From assembly GCA_031553875.1 (NCBI GenBank), contig JAVBKU010000022.1:1-45993 (forward strand): a stretch of DNA of 45,993 bases, in the 5' to 3' direction. Every line of letters begins with the position of its first letter. The first letter of the stretch is position 1. Below the pieces are notes generated by a model, which saw nothing but the letters and a program-made list of their open reading frames with translations, made no database searches and was not told the DNA's origin. The DNA comes from JAVBKU01 sp031553875 (lineage in GTDB: Bacteria; Bacteroidota; Bacteroidia; Bacteroidales; Rikenellaceae). Of the stretch, positions 31,606 to 39,373 are shown piece by piece. Made by a program: the position numbers and the translations under genes.

Positions 31606-33267
31606 CTATGGTAACTTTATGAAACCCAAGAATGTCGTGTACGGTGTTTCATAATATTTATCTCTGAGTATATCGATAGTAGGCTTGTTACTTTCAACGA
31701 AGATTTTATCGGATTTGTCCATACCCAGCTTCTCTTTCTGAACATGCGTCAAAATAAGTGTATAATCTCTAAGCGAGCTCCCCTGAAGCAGGAACAGCAC
31801 CTTATTCTTCTCTTTGGACGGCATTATTACAAAATTAAGGTTACTGTAAGACCTATGTAGGGATTCTTTCTTATTATCCTCTGCGGCACAGCTTACAATA
31901 TCCTTTGAGATCGCAGTCAGGCTCTGGTCCAGATCAAGACAATTGGATACTAAGGCTTTTACCGTTACCACCGTCGCCTGTCCGTCCTGTACCTTACCGA
32001 TATTCATAAAATCCGCTTTATCTAGCACCCAGTATTCAGCTACCGTGTAGGTAAACCACTCCTTGCTTATCGCAGGATACCTGTAAGACCCGTACCTTGT
32101 CTTCCAAACCAATAAGATATATTCCTTACTGTCATAAGACATATTGTAGACGGTATAGGATATAAAATTCTCTTCGCCCAGAGCCCTGCCTTCATAATTT
32201 TCCTGGCTTGGCGAGGTACTTGCCTCTGCGGTAGGTATCCGGTTGAGCCTGCTGACCCACTGTCCGTCTTGGCACAACTTCCATCCCTTAGCCGTCGTAA
32301 GCGTACCTATGGGGACAGGGTTTATCTTCGGTAGAGCGGCACTTACCCTCTGGCCGATTTCCTGCTTGGATGGATCCACTAACGGGAACACATGGGTTTG
32401 ATCCGTGCCTTTATTCGTTTCGTATTGTTGCCTGTAGCGTGCTAATTCCTCTTCGGCACTCTTTCTCCTTTCCAGTAACAACTTGTCTATCTCAGGGCTT
32501 CCTGTTATCCTTTCCTTCGCGATCTTTTCTTGCTCCGCGACCAGGACGGGATACTTTTCCATAGCATACTTCCGCCTTACATTTTCACCTATGTACTTGC
32601 TACTGCGTATGTAGGCCATATCGCCGACGAACTTCGATAGATAACTCTTCCCTACCATCGCATTCATCGAGATAAGGACATCCTGGTTATTCCATATCGC
32701 GCGGTAATAATCATTAATATAACCGTTACCCTTTTCACTCTTATCGGAAATCATGGAATAGACTATCAGATAATCCTTTTCCGCCATTTTGCCTATCACT
32801 TCCCTATTGCTGTTCAGTATCTCGATCTGGTCCGTACCTGTACAATACGGCAATTCGGAATCCTTGTTCGAATCTCTGTTCTTTTTAAGTTGATCATAGT
32901 CAAATGCAAGTCCAGCCCTCTGCGCCGGAGTATCTTTCGACACCTTAAGCGTTTGCACCACTTGTTTTACAATATTATTGTCATTTTCGTTTATAGTCGA
33001 TATAGTGACAAAGCCCCGCTTGCCATCCACCACCGTTTCGACATATGCCCTGTATTTGTCGTCCGCGTTCACACTAACGACTATCAACGTATCTCCGGGC
33101 ACAATCCTTGCTATCACGCTTGCACCGGAAACGGCAGACTCTCGCAGTGAGGTTTGAAGCGAGGAAGCTATTATATACGACCCAAATTTATCGGCCTGGG
33201 AATAACCGACATTGCATATCGACACACACAATAATGCTAGAATAAATAATTTTGATTTAGGTTTCAT
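31606..33267 (-). CDS. Exported protein with SH3-like N-terminal domain, unknown function
   Basis: A 553-residue protein with a signal peptide (MKPKSKLFILALLCVSICNVGYSQ). Residues about 35-95 look like a bacterial SH3 domain (TSLRESAVSGASVIARIVPGDTLIVV, then AYVETVVDGKRGFVTIS). A charged coiled-coil-like stretch (about 240-285, EKIAKERITGSPEIDKLLLERRKSAEEEL) separates it from a beta-rich C-terminal half. No enzyme motif is seen. The gene is clearly AT-richer than its neighbours and lies between an intact fabD and a second copy of the fabD 3' end, so it was probably acquired as a cassette. It has its own terminator (31542-31569). I do not recognise a named family beyond the SH3-like part. Confidence 0.8.
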   Translation of the reverse strand: MKPKSKLFILALLCVSICNVGYSQADKFGSYIIASSLQTSLRESAVSGASVIARIVPGDTLIVVSVNADDKYRAYVETVVDGKRGFVTISTINENDNNIVKQVVQTLKVSKDTPAQRAGLAFDYDQLKKNRDSNKDSELPYCTGTDQIEILNSNREVIGKMAEKDYLIVYSMISDKSEKGNGYINDYYRAIWNNQDVLISMNAMVGKSYLSKFVGDMAYIRSSKYIGENVRRKYAMEKYPVLVAEQEKIAKERITGSPEIDKLLLERRKSAEEELARYRQQYETNKGTDQTHVFPLVDPSKQEIGQRVSAALPKINPVPIGTLTTAKGWKLCQDGQWVSRLNRIPTAEASTSPSQENYEGRALGEENFISYTVYNMSYDSKEYILLVWKTRYGSYRYPAISKEWFTYTVAEYWVLDKADFMNIGKVQDGQATVVTVKALVSNCLDLDQSLTAISKDIVSCAAEDNKKESLHRSYSNLNFVIMPSKEKNKVLFLLQGSSLRDYTLILTHVQKEKLGMDKSDKIFVESNKPTIDILRDKYYETPYTTFLGFIKLP

Positions 33268-33370
33268 AATAAACGGGATTAGTATTTACTGGTAAAGTTA
33301 GAAATAATTTAATGAATGCCAACGAAGAGAGTGATTTTCTGTAAATTACCCAGGTGTGTAATATTAAAAA

Positions 33371-33403
33371 AGCGGAACCACCATAAGGCGGTTCCGCTTT
33401 TTT
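33371..33403. terminator. Terminator of fabD
   Basis: A hairpin agcggaac...gttccgct with flanking A and T runs, 38 nt past the fabD stop. The homologous hairpin at 31293-31325 lies at the same offset from the truncated copy. Confidence 0.8.
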
Positions 33404-33441
33404 GCACCCGAAGGCGTTACGTTTACGGACGTAACGGTATA

Positions 33442-34326
33442 TTACAGCGACTGCATGGATTGGCACACAGCTTCCCTGTTTACTTTTTTGATCAGGCCGG
33501 CGAGCACGCTGCCGGGTCCGAGTTCGATGAATTCATCGGCGCCGTCGGAGAGCATGTTCTGCACTATCTGCGTCCAACGCACGGGAGCTGTGAGCTGCGC
33601 CACGAGGTTGGCCTGTATCGACTGCGGATCGGTATAGGGTTTGGCGTCCACGTTCTGGTACACTGGGCATACGGGCTTTGCGAACGGGGCGGCCTTGATG
33701 GCGGCTTCCAGCTCCACACGCGCGGGTTCCATCAGCGGAGAGTGGAACGCACCGCCCACATTGAGTTTCAGCGCCCTTTTGGCTCCGGCTTCGGTCAGCT
33801 TGGCACAGGCCGCGTCAACGGCTTCGTTAGAGCCGGAGATAACCAGCTGCCCCGGGCAGTTGTAGTTGGCGGCAACCACCACGCCGTCGATAGAGGCGCA
33901 GATATCTTCCACCGCCTTATCCTCGAGGCCAATGATCGCAGCCATGGTCGAGGGATTCATCTCACAGGCCTTCTGCATAGCCATGGCGCGCTTCGACACG
34001 AGCTTCAGGCCGTCCTCAAAGCCGAGGGCTCCGGCAGATACCAGGGCGCTGAATTCGCCCAGTGAGTGACCGGCTACCATGTCGGGCCTGAACGCGTCGC
34101 CGAGGCTCTTGGCCAGGATCACAGAGTGGAGGAAGATGGCAGGCTGCGTCACCTTCGTTTCCTTGAGCTGTTCGTCGGTACCCGAGAACATGATGTCGGT
34201 GATGCGGAAGCCGAGGATCTCGTTGGCCTTCTCGAACATCTCTTTCGCCAGGGGTACATTGTCGTACAGGTCCTTGCCCATACCTACGAACTGCGCGCCC
34301 TGACCGGGGAAAACATAAGCTTTCAT
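33442..34326 (-). CDS. fabD: Malonyl-CoA:ACP transacylase
   Basis: FabD loads malonyl groups on to acyl carrier protein for fatty acid synthesis, in the cytoplasm. The 294 residues are normal length. The start MKAYVFPGQGAQFVGMGKDLY has the family GQGAQ motif. The nucleophile Ser is in GHSLGEFSALV (about residue 89), the malonyl-binding Arg region in LVSKRAMAMQKAC, and the active-site His in GGAFHSPLMEPA (about residue 198). The C-terminus ends in ELGPGSVLAGLIKKVNREAVC. The last 168 bp occur a second time at 31364-31531. It is divergent from plsC across a 276-bp gap with a -7 box at 34469-34476. Confidence 0.97.
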   Translation of the reverse strand: MKAYVFPGQGAQFVGMGKDLYDNVPLAKEMFEKANEILGFRITDIMFSGTDEQLKETKVTQPAIFLHSVILAKSLGDAFRPDMVAGHSLGEFSALVSAGALGFEDGLKLVSKRAMAMQKACEMNPSTMAAIIGLEDKAVEDICASIDGVVVAANYNCPGQLVISGSNEAVDAACAKLTEAGAKRALKLNVGGAFHSPLMEPARVELEAAIKAAPFAKPVCPVYQNVDAKPYTDPQSIQANLVAQLTAPVRWTQIVQNMLSDGADEFIELGPGSVLAGLIKKVNREAVCQSMQSL

Positions 34327-34360
34327 ATCTATCTGGTTTGGTTAATGATTTACATTATTT

Positions 34361-34459
34361 AGAAACTGTTCACGTTGTGCTCATTTCTTCACGACTCGGC
34401 ATAGTCCGCAAGCGGCCTCTACCCTCGCTGCTCGAAATGTTCATATTTCGTCAGTTTCT
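34361..34459 (-). promoter_or_regulatory. Structured leader of fabD
   Basis: The segment downstream of the fabD -7 box is bounded by an 8-bp inverted repeat (agaaactg at 34361-34368, cagtttct at 34452-34459). It contains a further small hairpin (cgaaat...atttcg near 34433-34450). If transcription starts about 7 bp after the box, this would be the 5' part of a roughly 135-nt leader. No known riboswitch is recognised. Confidence 0.4.
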
Positions 34460-34468
34460 TTGACGGGG

Positions 34469-34476
34469 CAAAGGTA
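34469..34476 (-). promoter_or_regulatory. -7 box for fabD
   Basis: TACCTTTG on the minus strand, an exact TAnnTTTG match 142 bp upstream of the fabD start. No -33 element is found at normal spacing. Confidence 0.55.
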
Positions 34477-34602
34477 GTAAAAATGGCAAAAAAACCTTAA
34501 ACTTGCATAGATTATAAGCTATGTAAACGCGGTAACCCGCGCCACCACTAAATCCGCCGCCGGACACGCCTTACGCAAACGCAAGAGCTAAAACACACTC
34601 TC

Positions 34603-35340
34603 ATGATATCTGTTATCTATTATTTTTGTTTCTTCTTTTTCATACTGCTCTATTTCCCCATATTCATCCTTGTATACCTCGTCACCCTGCCGTTCGACAA
34701 GGAGCGTCTGGTGCTTCACCGCGCCTCCGGATTCTGGGGCAAGGGTATCTACCGCATGGGCATAGGCTGGCATACGAAGGTCGAGGGGCTGGAGAATATC
34801 GACAAGAGTAAGCCTTACGTTATTCTGGTCAACCACCAGTCGTTCCTCGACATCCCGTTGATGTACGTCATACCGCTCAACTTCAAGTGGATATCAAAAA
34901 AAGAGGTGTATAAGATGCCCATATTCGGCATGGTGCTTTACATGCACGGCGACATCGCCATCGAGCGCGGCTCGTCCGACGGCCTGAAGAAGATGATACG
35001 CCAGAGCGTCGCCCGCCTCTCGCGCGGCACCTCGGTGATAATATTTCCCGAGGGCACCCGCAGCCGCACAGGGCGCATAAACCGCTTTAAACCTGGAGCC
35101 TTCTCGCTTGCCAAGAGCGCGGGGGTCGACCTGCTGCCGGTAGTGGCCGACGGTAACCGCAATATAATGGACGGCTGGAAAGTCCGCTCCCCACATACCT
35201 TTACCGTGCGCGTACTCGAGCCCATCAAGGCCGACTACATAGCCTCCAAAGATATCAAGGAGCTCGCCGAGGAGGTACACAGCATAATGGAGGCCGCCCA
35301 CAGACAGATAGCCCCCGAGGTTTACGAGAACCAGAAATAA
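34603..35340 (+). CDS. plsC: 1-acyl-sn-glycerol-3-phosphate acyltransferase
   Basis: Transfers the second acyl chain to lysophosphatidic acid to form phosphatidic acid, at the inner membrane. The 245 residues start with a hydrophobic helix (MISVIYYFCFFFFILLYFPIFILVYLV). The catalytic HX4D motif is in VNHQSFLDIP (about residues 75-84). The glycerol-phosphate-binding motif is FPEGTRSRTGRINRFKPGAF (about 150-170). The C-terminus has the usual VADGN...KVRSPHTFTVRVLEPI. It is transcribed away from fabD, placing acyl-ACP supply and phospholipid assembly genes back to back, and is followed by parE after 228 bp. Confidence 0.95.
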   Translation: MISVIYYFCFFFFILLYFPIFILVYLVTLPFDKERLVLHRASGFWGKGIYRMGIGWHTKVEGLENIDKSKPYVILVNHQSFLDIPLMYVIPLNFKWISKKEVYKMPIFGMVLYMHGDIAIERGSSDGLKKMIRQSVARLSRGTSVIIFPEGTRSRTGRINRFKPGAFSLAKSAGVDLLPVVADGNRNIMDGWKVRSPHTFTVRVLEPIKADYIASKDIKELAEEVHSIMEAAHRQIAPEVYENQK

Positions 35341-35524
35341 CATCAAGTCCGTATCTGGTTCGGCCTTTGCAGAGTCAAAGACCGGCAGCCTGCCGCCGCC
35401 CCACGCGGCGGGCTGCTACTCGCCCCGGGCTCGTCACTGCCCCGCCGCCGGCGTCAGGACTGAACGATTGGTATACAATAAAATTTACATGAGTGCGGCA
35501 AGGGCGAAAATATTTAATTTTTGC

Positions 35525-35532
35525 TACCTTTG
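35525..35532 (+). promoter_or_regulatory. -7 box of parE
   Basis: TACCTTTG, an exact TAnnTTTG match, 36 bp upstream of the parE ATG. Confidence 0.65.
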
Positions 35533-35555
35533 CACCAATTAAAAAGACCCTAAAC

Positions 35556-35562
35556 AAGGAGG
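35556..35562 (+). promoter_or_regulatory. Strong Shine-Dalgarno sequence before parE
   Basis: AAGGAGG lies 6 nt before the ATG at 35569. Most genes in this window lack such a sequence, as is usual in Bacteroidetes, so this site fixes the parE start and is unusual here. Confidence 0.7.
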
Positions 35563-35568
35563 ACAACC

Positions 35569-37422
35569 ATGAGCGCTTCTTCGTTAACTTACAGTGACGA
35601 ACACATACAAACCCTCGACTGGAAGGAACACATCCGCCGCCGCCCCGGTATGTATATCGGTAAGCTCGGCGACGGCACCTCGTCCGACGACGGTATCTAC
35701 ATCCTGATGAAGGAGGTGCTCGACAACTCCATCGACGAATACATGATGGGCTTCGGCAAGGGCATCGACATCTCCATCGAGGAGGGCAAGGTGACCATCC
35801 GCGACTACGGGCGCGGCGTGCCCCTGGGCAAGCTCACCGACGTGGCCTCGAAGATGAACACCGGCGCCAAGTACGACTCCAAGGCCTTCAAGAAATCCGT
35901 CGGTCTCAATGGCGTAGGTATCAAGGCCGTGAACGCCCTTTCGAGCGAGTTCACCATCCGAAGCGTACGCGACGGCGAGGCCCGCACCGTGACCTTCTCC
36001 GCCGGCAACGAGACCTCTGACAACAAGGAGGCGGGTGTTAAGGACAAGAACGGCACGATGGTATCTTTCGTCGCCGACCAGAGTGTCTTCGGCCCCTACG
36101 CTTACCAAATGGAGTACGTCGAGGCCATGGTGCGCAACTACACCTACCTCAACGCGGGCCTGCAGATCAAGGTCAACGACCAGGTGTTCGTGTCGACCAA
36201 CGGCCTTTTGGACCTGCTCAACGAAAACATAAGCGAAGAACCCCTCTACCCTCCCATCCATATCCGCGGCGAAGACATAGAGATAGCCATAACCCACGGC
36301 AGCGGCTACAACGAGACATATTATTCGTTCGTCAACGGCCAGCACACCACCCAGGGAGGCACCCACCAGACTGCCTTCCGCGAGGGTATCGCCAAGACCA
36401 TCAAGGAGTTCTACCGCAAGGACTACGACCCCGCCGACATCCGCACCTCTATCATCGCGGCCATAAGCGTCAAGGTCGAAGAGCCCATGTTCGAGAGCCA
36501 GACCAAGACCAAGCTCGGCAGCAAGGACATGGGCCCGGGCGGCCCCACGGTGCGTAACTTTATAGTAGACTTCCTCAAGGAAAACTTAGACAACTACCTC
36601 CATAAACACCCCGAGACCGCCGATATCCTCAACAAGAAGATCATCGAGAGCGAGAAGGAGCGCAAGGCCATATCAGGTATCCAGAAGAAAGCCCGCGAAA
36701 TGGCCAAGAAGGTGAGCCTCAACAACAAAAAGCTGCGCGACTGCCGCGTCCACCTGGGCGACAAGAACGACCGGAATGAGGATACGATGATATTCATCAC
36801 CGAGGGCAACTCGGCCAGCGGCTCAATCACCAAATCGAGGGACGTCAACACGCAGGCCGTGTTCAGCCTCAAGGGTAAGCCCCTCAACACTTTCGGCCTC
36901 ACCAAGAAGATCGTCTACGAGAACGAGGAGTTCAACCTCCTGCAAGCCGCCCTCAACATCGAAGAGGACATGGACAACCTGCGCTACAACAAGGTGATCC
37001 TGGCTACCGACGCCGACGTCGACGGCATGCACATCAGGCTGCTGATGCTGACCTTCTTCCTGCAATTCTTCCCCGACATCATCGGCCGTGGCCACCTGTA
37101 CATACTCCAGACCCCGCTGTTCCGCGTGCGCAACAAGAAGGAAACGCGCTACTGCTACACCGAGGAGGAACGCGTGGAGGCCATAAACAAGCTGGGGCCC
37201 AACCCCGAAATAACCCGGTTCAAGGGTCTGGGCGAGATCTCGGCCGACGAATTCAAGGAGTTTATCGGCGAGAATATGAGGCTCGACAAGGTGAAGCTCA
37301 CCAAGGCCGACCCGATACACGACCTGCTCGAGTTCTACATGGGCAAGAACACCCCCGACCGCCAGGGTTTCATCATCGACAACCTCAAGATCGAGGCCGA
37401 CTTTATCGAGGAGACGGCATAG
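35569..37422 (+). CDS. parE: DNA topoisomerase IV subunit B
   Basis: The ATPase subunit of topoisomerase IV, which unlinks daughter chromosomes using ATP together with ParC. The 617 residues match ParE rather than the longer GyrB. The GHKL ATPase domain has RRRPGMYIGKLGDG, VLDNSIDEYMMGF (Asn/Glu of the Bergerat fold), IRDYGRGVPLG and VGLNGVGIKAVNALS. The transducer segment has GGTHQTAFREGI. The TOPRIM domain has ITEGNSASGSITKSRD, where most family members read EGDSA (Asn414 in place of Asp), then ATDADVDGMHIRLLML with the metal-binding Asp residues. It ends with RFKGLGEISADEFKEF. parC is not in the window. A strong Shine-Dalgarno, a -7 box and a terminator delimit it as a single-gene unit. 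Confidence 0.95.
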   Translation: MSASSLTYSDEHIQTLDWKEHIRRRPGMYIGKLGDGTSSDDGIYILMKEVLDNSIDEYMMGFGKGIDISIEEGKVTIRDYGRGVPLGKLTDVASKMNTGAKYDSKAFKKSVGLNGVGIKAVNALSSEFTIRSVRDGEARTVTFSAGNETSDNKEAGVKDKNGTMVSFVADQSVFGPYAYQMEYVEAMVRNYTYLNAGLQIKVNDQVFVSTNGLLDLLNENISEEPLYPPIHIRGEDIEIAITHGSGYNETYYSFVNGQHTTQGGTHQTAFREGIAKTIKEFYRKDYDPADIRTSIIAAISVKVEEPMFESQTKTKLGSKDMGPGGPTVRNFIVDFLKENLDNYLHKHPETADILNKKIIESEKERKAISGIQKKAREMAKKVSLNNKKLRDCRVHLGDKNDRNEDTMIFITEGNSASGSITKSRDVNTQAVFSLKGKPLNTFGLTKKIVYENEEFNLLQAALNIEEDMDNLRYNKVILATDADVDGMHIRLLMLTFFLQFFPDIIGRGHLYILQTPLFRVRNKKETRYCYTEEERVEAINKLGPNPEITRFKGLGEISADEFKEFIGENMRLDKVKLTKADPIHDLLEFYMGKNTPDRQGFIIDNLKIEADFIEETA

Positions 37423-37445
37423 TTAGGACCGGTCTGATACAAATT

Positions 37446-37479
37446 AAACAGGGCCTGCGCGAATGCGCAGGCCCTGTTT
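37446..37479 (+). terminator. Terminator of parE
   Basis: A 15-bp perfect stem (aaacagggcctgcgc / gcgcaggccctgttt) with loop gaat, followed by gctttct, 23 bp after the parE stop. Confidence 0.85.
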
Positions 37480-37704
37480 GCTTTCTATCTACTCCCATAA
37501 TACATGCCTCTGTTCAAGCCGTTCCACCCCTCGCCCAATGAACAAAATGCAATCATATTCATCTCCGCGGCCATGGGGGTCGCACCGGAGGTGCGAGCCG
37601 AGGAGATAAGCATCGCGGTAACGCGATGCAGGTGCTTACCAGTACACGGAGTATCTGCCGACACCGGGTATGTTAAATTCTTAAAGCGCCTCCGGCGCTC
37701 GCTC

Positions 37705-37726
37705 CCGCCAATTGCGCGATATTCAC
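37705..37726 (+). repeat. 22-nt motif shared with 45802-45823
   Basis: ccgccaattgcgcgatattcac here and the same with one substitution (gcga in place of gcgc) at 45802-45823. Both copies are in intergenic DNA just upstream of hairpin-rich repeats, in the same orientation. Confidence 0.7.
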
Positions 37727-37746
37727 GCCCGGGCAGGGGTCGAGGG

Positions 37747-37905
37747 AATCCGTTAAAAAACGACGCTGTGTCTAACGACTGTTAGCAGGGACGAAGGTCC
37801 TGCTAAAAAGGAGGAGTTCGACGTTTTAGGATGTACGAAGACCCCCTGTCAGTGAATATCCACAGGCGGCACTTTTTGGGTACCTTTTGTGTGCACAAAA
37901 GGTAC
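37747..37905 (+). repeat. Inverted repeat pair, left copy
   Basis: Aligns end to end with the reverse complement of 37942-38108. Shared blocks in order are aatccgttaaaaa, a gtct-acgac segment, ctaaaa(a)ggaggagttc, ttttaggatgtac/tttaggatttac, and a final palindromic tail around ttttgtg-caaaaggtac. In this copy the tail (gtaccttttgtg / cacaaaaggtac) is a perfect 12-bp hairpin. The two copies therefore form a large imperfect palindrome centred near 37925. Confidence 0.75.
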
Positions 37906-37941
37906 AAGAGAAACTCACTTAAACACGAATAAAAAATTTTC

Positions 37942-38108
37942 GTACCTTTTGAACGCACAAAAGATGCTGACCAAAATGCGCCCCACCGATGAAGATTTCC
38001 TGAATATTCGCTTGTAAATCCTAAATCCCAGAACTCCTCCTTTTAGTCTCCGCCATAAAATGGCGTTCGCCTAACGTCGTCAGACATGCTGGGAGTTTTT
38101 AACGGATT
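37942..38108 (-). repeat. Inverted repeat pair, right copy
   Basis: The minus-strand counterpart of 37747-37905. The exact matches are 13 bp at the outer ends (37747-37759 with 38096-38108) and 14 bp inside (37806-37819 with 38031-38044). Weaker matches lie between them at consistent spacing, and the tail gtaccttttg is shared. The degree of divergence suggests an old or fast-changing repeat. Confidence 0.75.
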
Positions 38109-38205
38109 TGCTGCGCTGCTATTCCGGGCGGAAATCTTCAGATGCGGGGAGGGCAAGCGTCTACGACGCTTCAAGAACTATAAGATGTTTTTGCAACAGG
38201 TAACT

Positions 38206-39153
38206 TTATCCTTGTGTCGGCAGACACTTTCCCTGCCACAAATCCCGTTCCTTGAGGCGTTTTTCGAACATGGCGAGCAGTTGCTCGTTGCGTATCAGCC
38301 CCCATGCAGAGGTCTTAAGGAACCGAGGCGGAGCCTCGGAAGCAAAGCGTTCGATGACAAGCCCCGGACGCAGGCGGGAGGTGATATCGCAAAACAGGTC
38401 GATATATTCGGGCAGGTCGAACAGCCGGTATTTTTCGGGATGCAGATCGTAATCCTCGCCCATAGGCGTATCGCGGAATATCTGCAACTGGTGGAATTTC
38501 ACGGTATCGAGGCGCAAAGAATTTATCTCGCCGCACTGTTCCAGCAACATCTCCTTACTCTCGCCCGGCAGGCCGAGGATAAAATGCGCCCCGGTATGGA
38601 TGCCTCGCTCGGAGGTCATCTCGATGGCACGGCGGGCATCGCCGAAGCTATGCCCGCGGTTTATATCGCGCAGGGTCTTGTCGTAGCACGACTCCACGCC
38701 GTATTCTATCGCGACGTAATATTTTTCGGCCAGTTCGGCGAATAGGTCGAGCCTATCTGCATCTATACAATCGGGCCGCGTACCCACGACCACACCCACC
38801 ACGCCCGGCACCTCGAACACCTGCGAATATATCTCCCTCAGACGCTCCACGGGGGCATGGGTATTGGAAAACGACTGGAAATAGGCGAGATATTTCTCCG
38901 CCCGGCGATATCGGTTGACATGGAATTCGATGCCCTCCTCCAGTTGTTGTTTTACACTTTTGGAGGGGGTGCAATACGAGGGCGTGAAGGCGCTATTATC
39001 ACAGAAAGTACACCCTCCGATGCCCACAGTGCCGTCACGGTTGGGGCAGGTGAAGCCCGCGTTCACGGACAATTTCTGCACCCTTCCGCCGAAAGTCCTG
39101 CGGAAGTAGCCGGAGTAGCTGTTAAAACGCCTGTCGTCGCCCCAAGGGTACAT
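38206..39153 (-). CDS. Radical SAM protein, TIGR01212 (YhcC-like) family
   Basis: A 315-residue radical SAM enzyme. The N-terminus MYPWGDDRRFNSYSGYFRRTFG and GFTCPNRDGTVGIGGCTFCDN are characteristic of the TIGR01212 family, with the iron-sulfur cysteines in the CPNRDG...GGCTFC region. Later motifs are YFQSFSNTHAPVERLREIYSQ, VGTRPDCIDADRLDLFAEL, YVAIEYGVESCYDKTLRDINRGH and GAHFILGLPGESKEMLLEQC. The reaction is not established for this family as far as I know; relatives act on tRNA or other nucleic acids. It is convergent with parE across a repeat-rich gap and transcribed alone. Confidence 0.9.
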   Translation of the reverse strand: MYPWGDDRRFNSYSGYFRRTFGGRVQKLSVNAGFTCPNRDGTVGIGGCTFCDNSAFTPSYCTPSKSVKQQLEEGIEFHVNRYRRAEKYLAYFQSFSNTHAPVERLREIYSQVFEVPGVVGVVVGTRPDCIDADRLDLFAELAEKYYVAIEYGVESCYDKTLRDINRGHSFGDARRAIEMTSERGIHTGAHFILGLPGESKEMLLEQCGEINSLRLDTVKFHQLQIFRDTPMGEDYDLHPEKYRLFDLPEYIDLFCDITSRLRPGLVIERFASEAPPRFLKTSAWGLIRNEQLLAMFEKRLKERDLWQGKCLPTQG

Positions 39154-39236
39154 GATTAGTGGAAATTTGCGGGATCAAATATGCAAAATCGATCCACGTA
39201 CGACTTATTCTATTATTTGACCCCGTAAATTTTCAC

Positions 39237-39259
39237 TAAGGGTATCAGAGATACCCTTA
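39237..39259. terminator. Hairpin downstream of the cstA operon
   Basis: taagggtatc-aga-gataccctta, a perfect 10-bp stem in the 220-bp gap between the radical SAM gene and the 237-residue gene. A second hairpin of C and G runs (tccccctttgcgaaggggga) follows at about 39282-39301. Neither has a strong T tract. Confidence 0.4.
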
Positions 39260-39373
39260 ATTTGTTGACAAACCCCCTAAATCCCCCTTTGCGAAGGGGG
39301 ACTTACCATTTTAACGAAGTCTTAACCTATTCTGGGATTTTATAAATATGTTACAACACTTTTCGACTACCAC

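Larger units (their letters stand above)
37423..38205. other. Long non-coding region between convergent parE and the radical SAM gene
   Basis: About 780 bp without a credible gene. It begins with the parE terminator (37446-37479). Small perfect hairpins follow: tcgcacc-gga-ggtgcga near 37569-37585 and gcatcgcg-gtaa-cgcgatgc near 37609-37628. Then comes a 22-nt motif shared with the right edge (37705-37726), and a pair of inverted repeat copies at 37747-37905 and 37942-38108. Further hairpins include cgccat-aaa-atggcg near 38051-38065. Short open frames here follow the repeats and are not called. Confidence 0.7.

Noticed and set aside
31275..31622. A plus-strand frame over the truncated fabD copy, with a near-identical frame at 33316-34065
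   Set aside because: Both are antisense to fabD sequence. Their similarity simply reflects the fabD-end duplication and is not evidence for a duplicated gene on the plus strand.
37504..38745. Plus-strand open frames across the repeat region and opposite the radical SAM gene
   Set aside because: They follow the inverted repeats or are antisense to the radical SAM gene and contain no domain, signal peptide or ribosome site.
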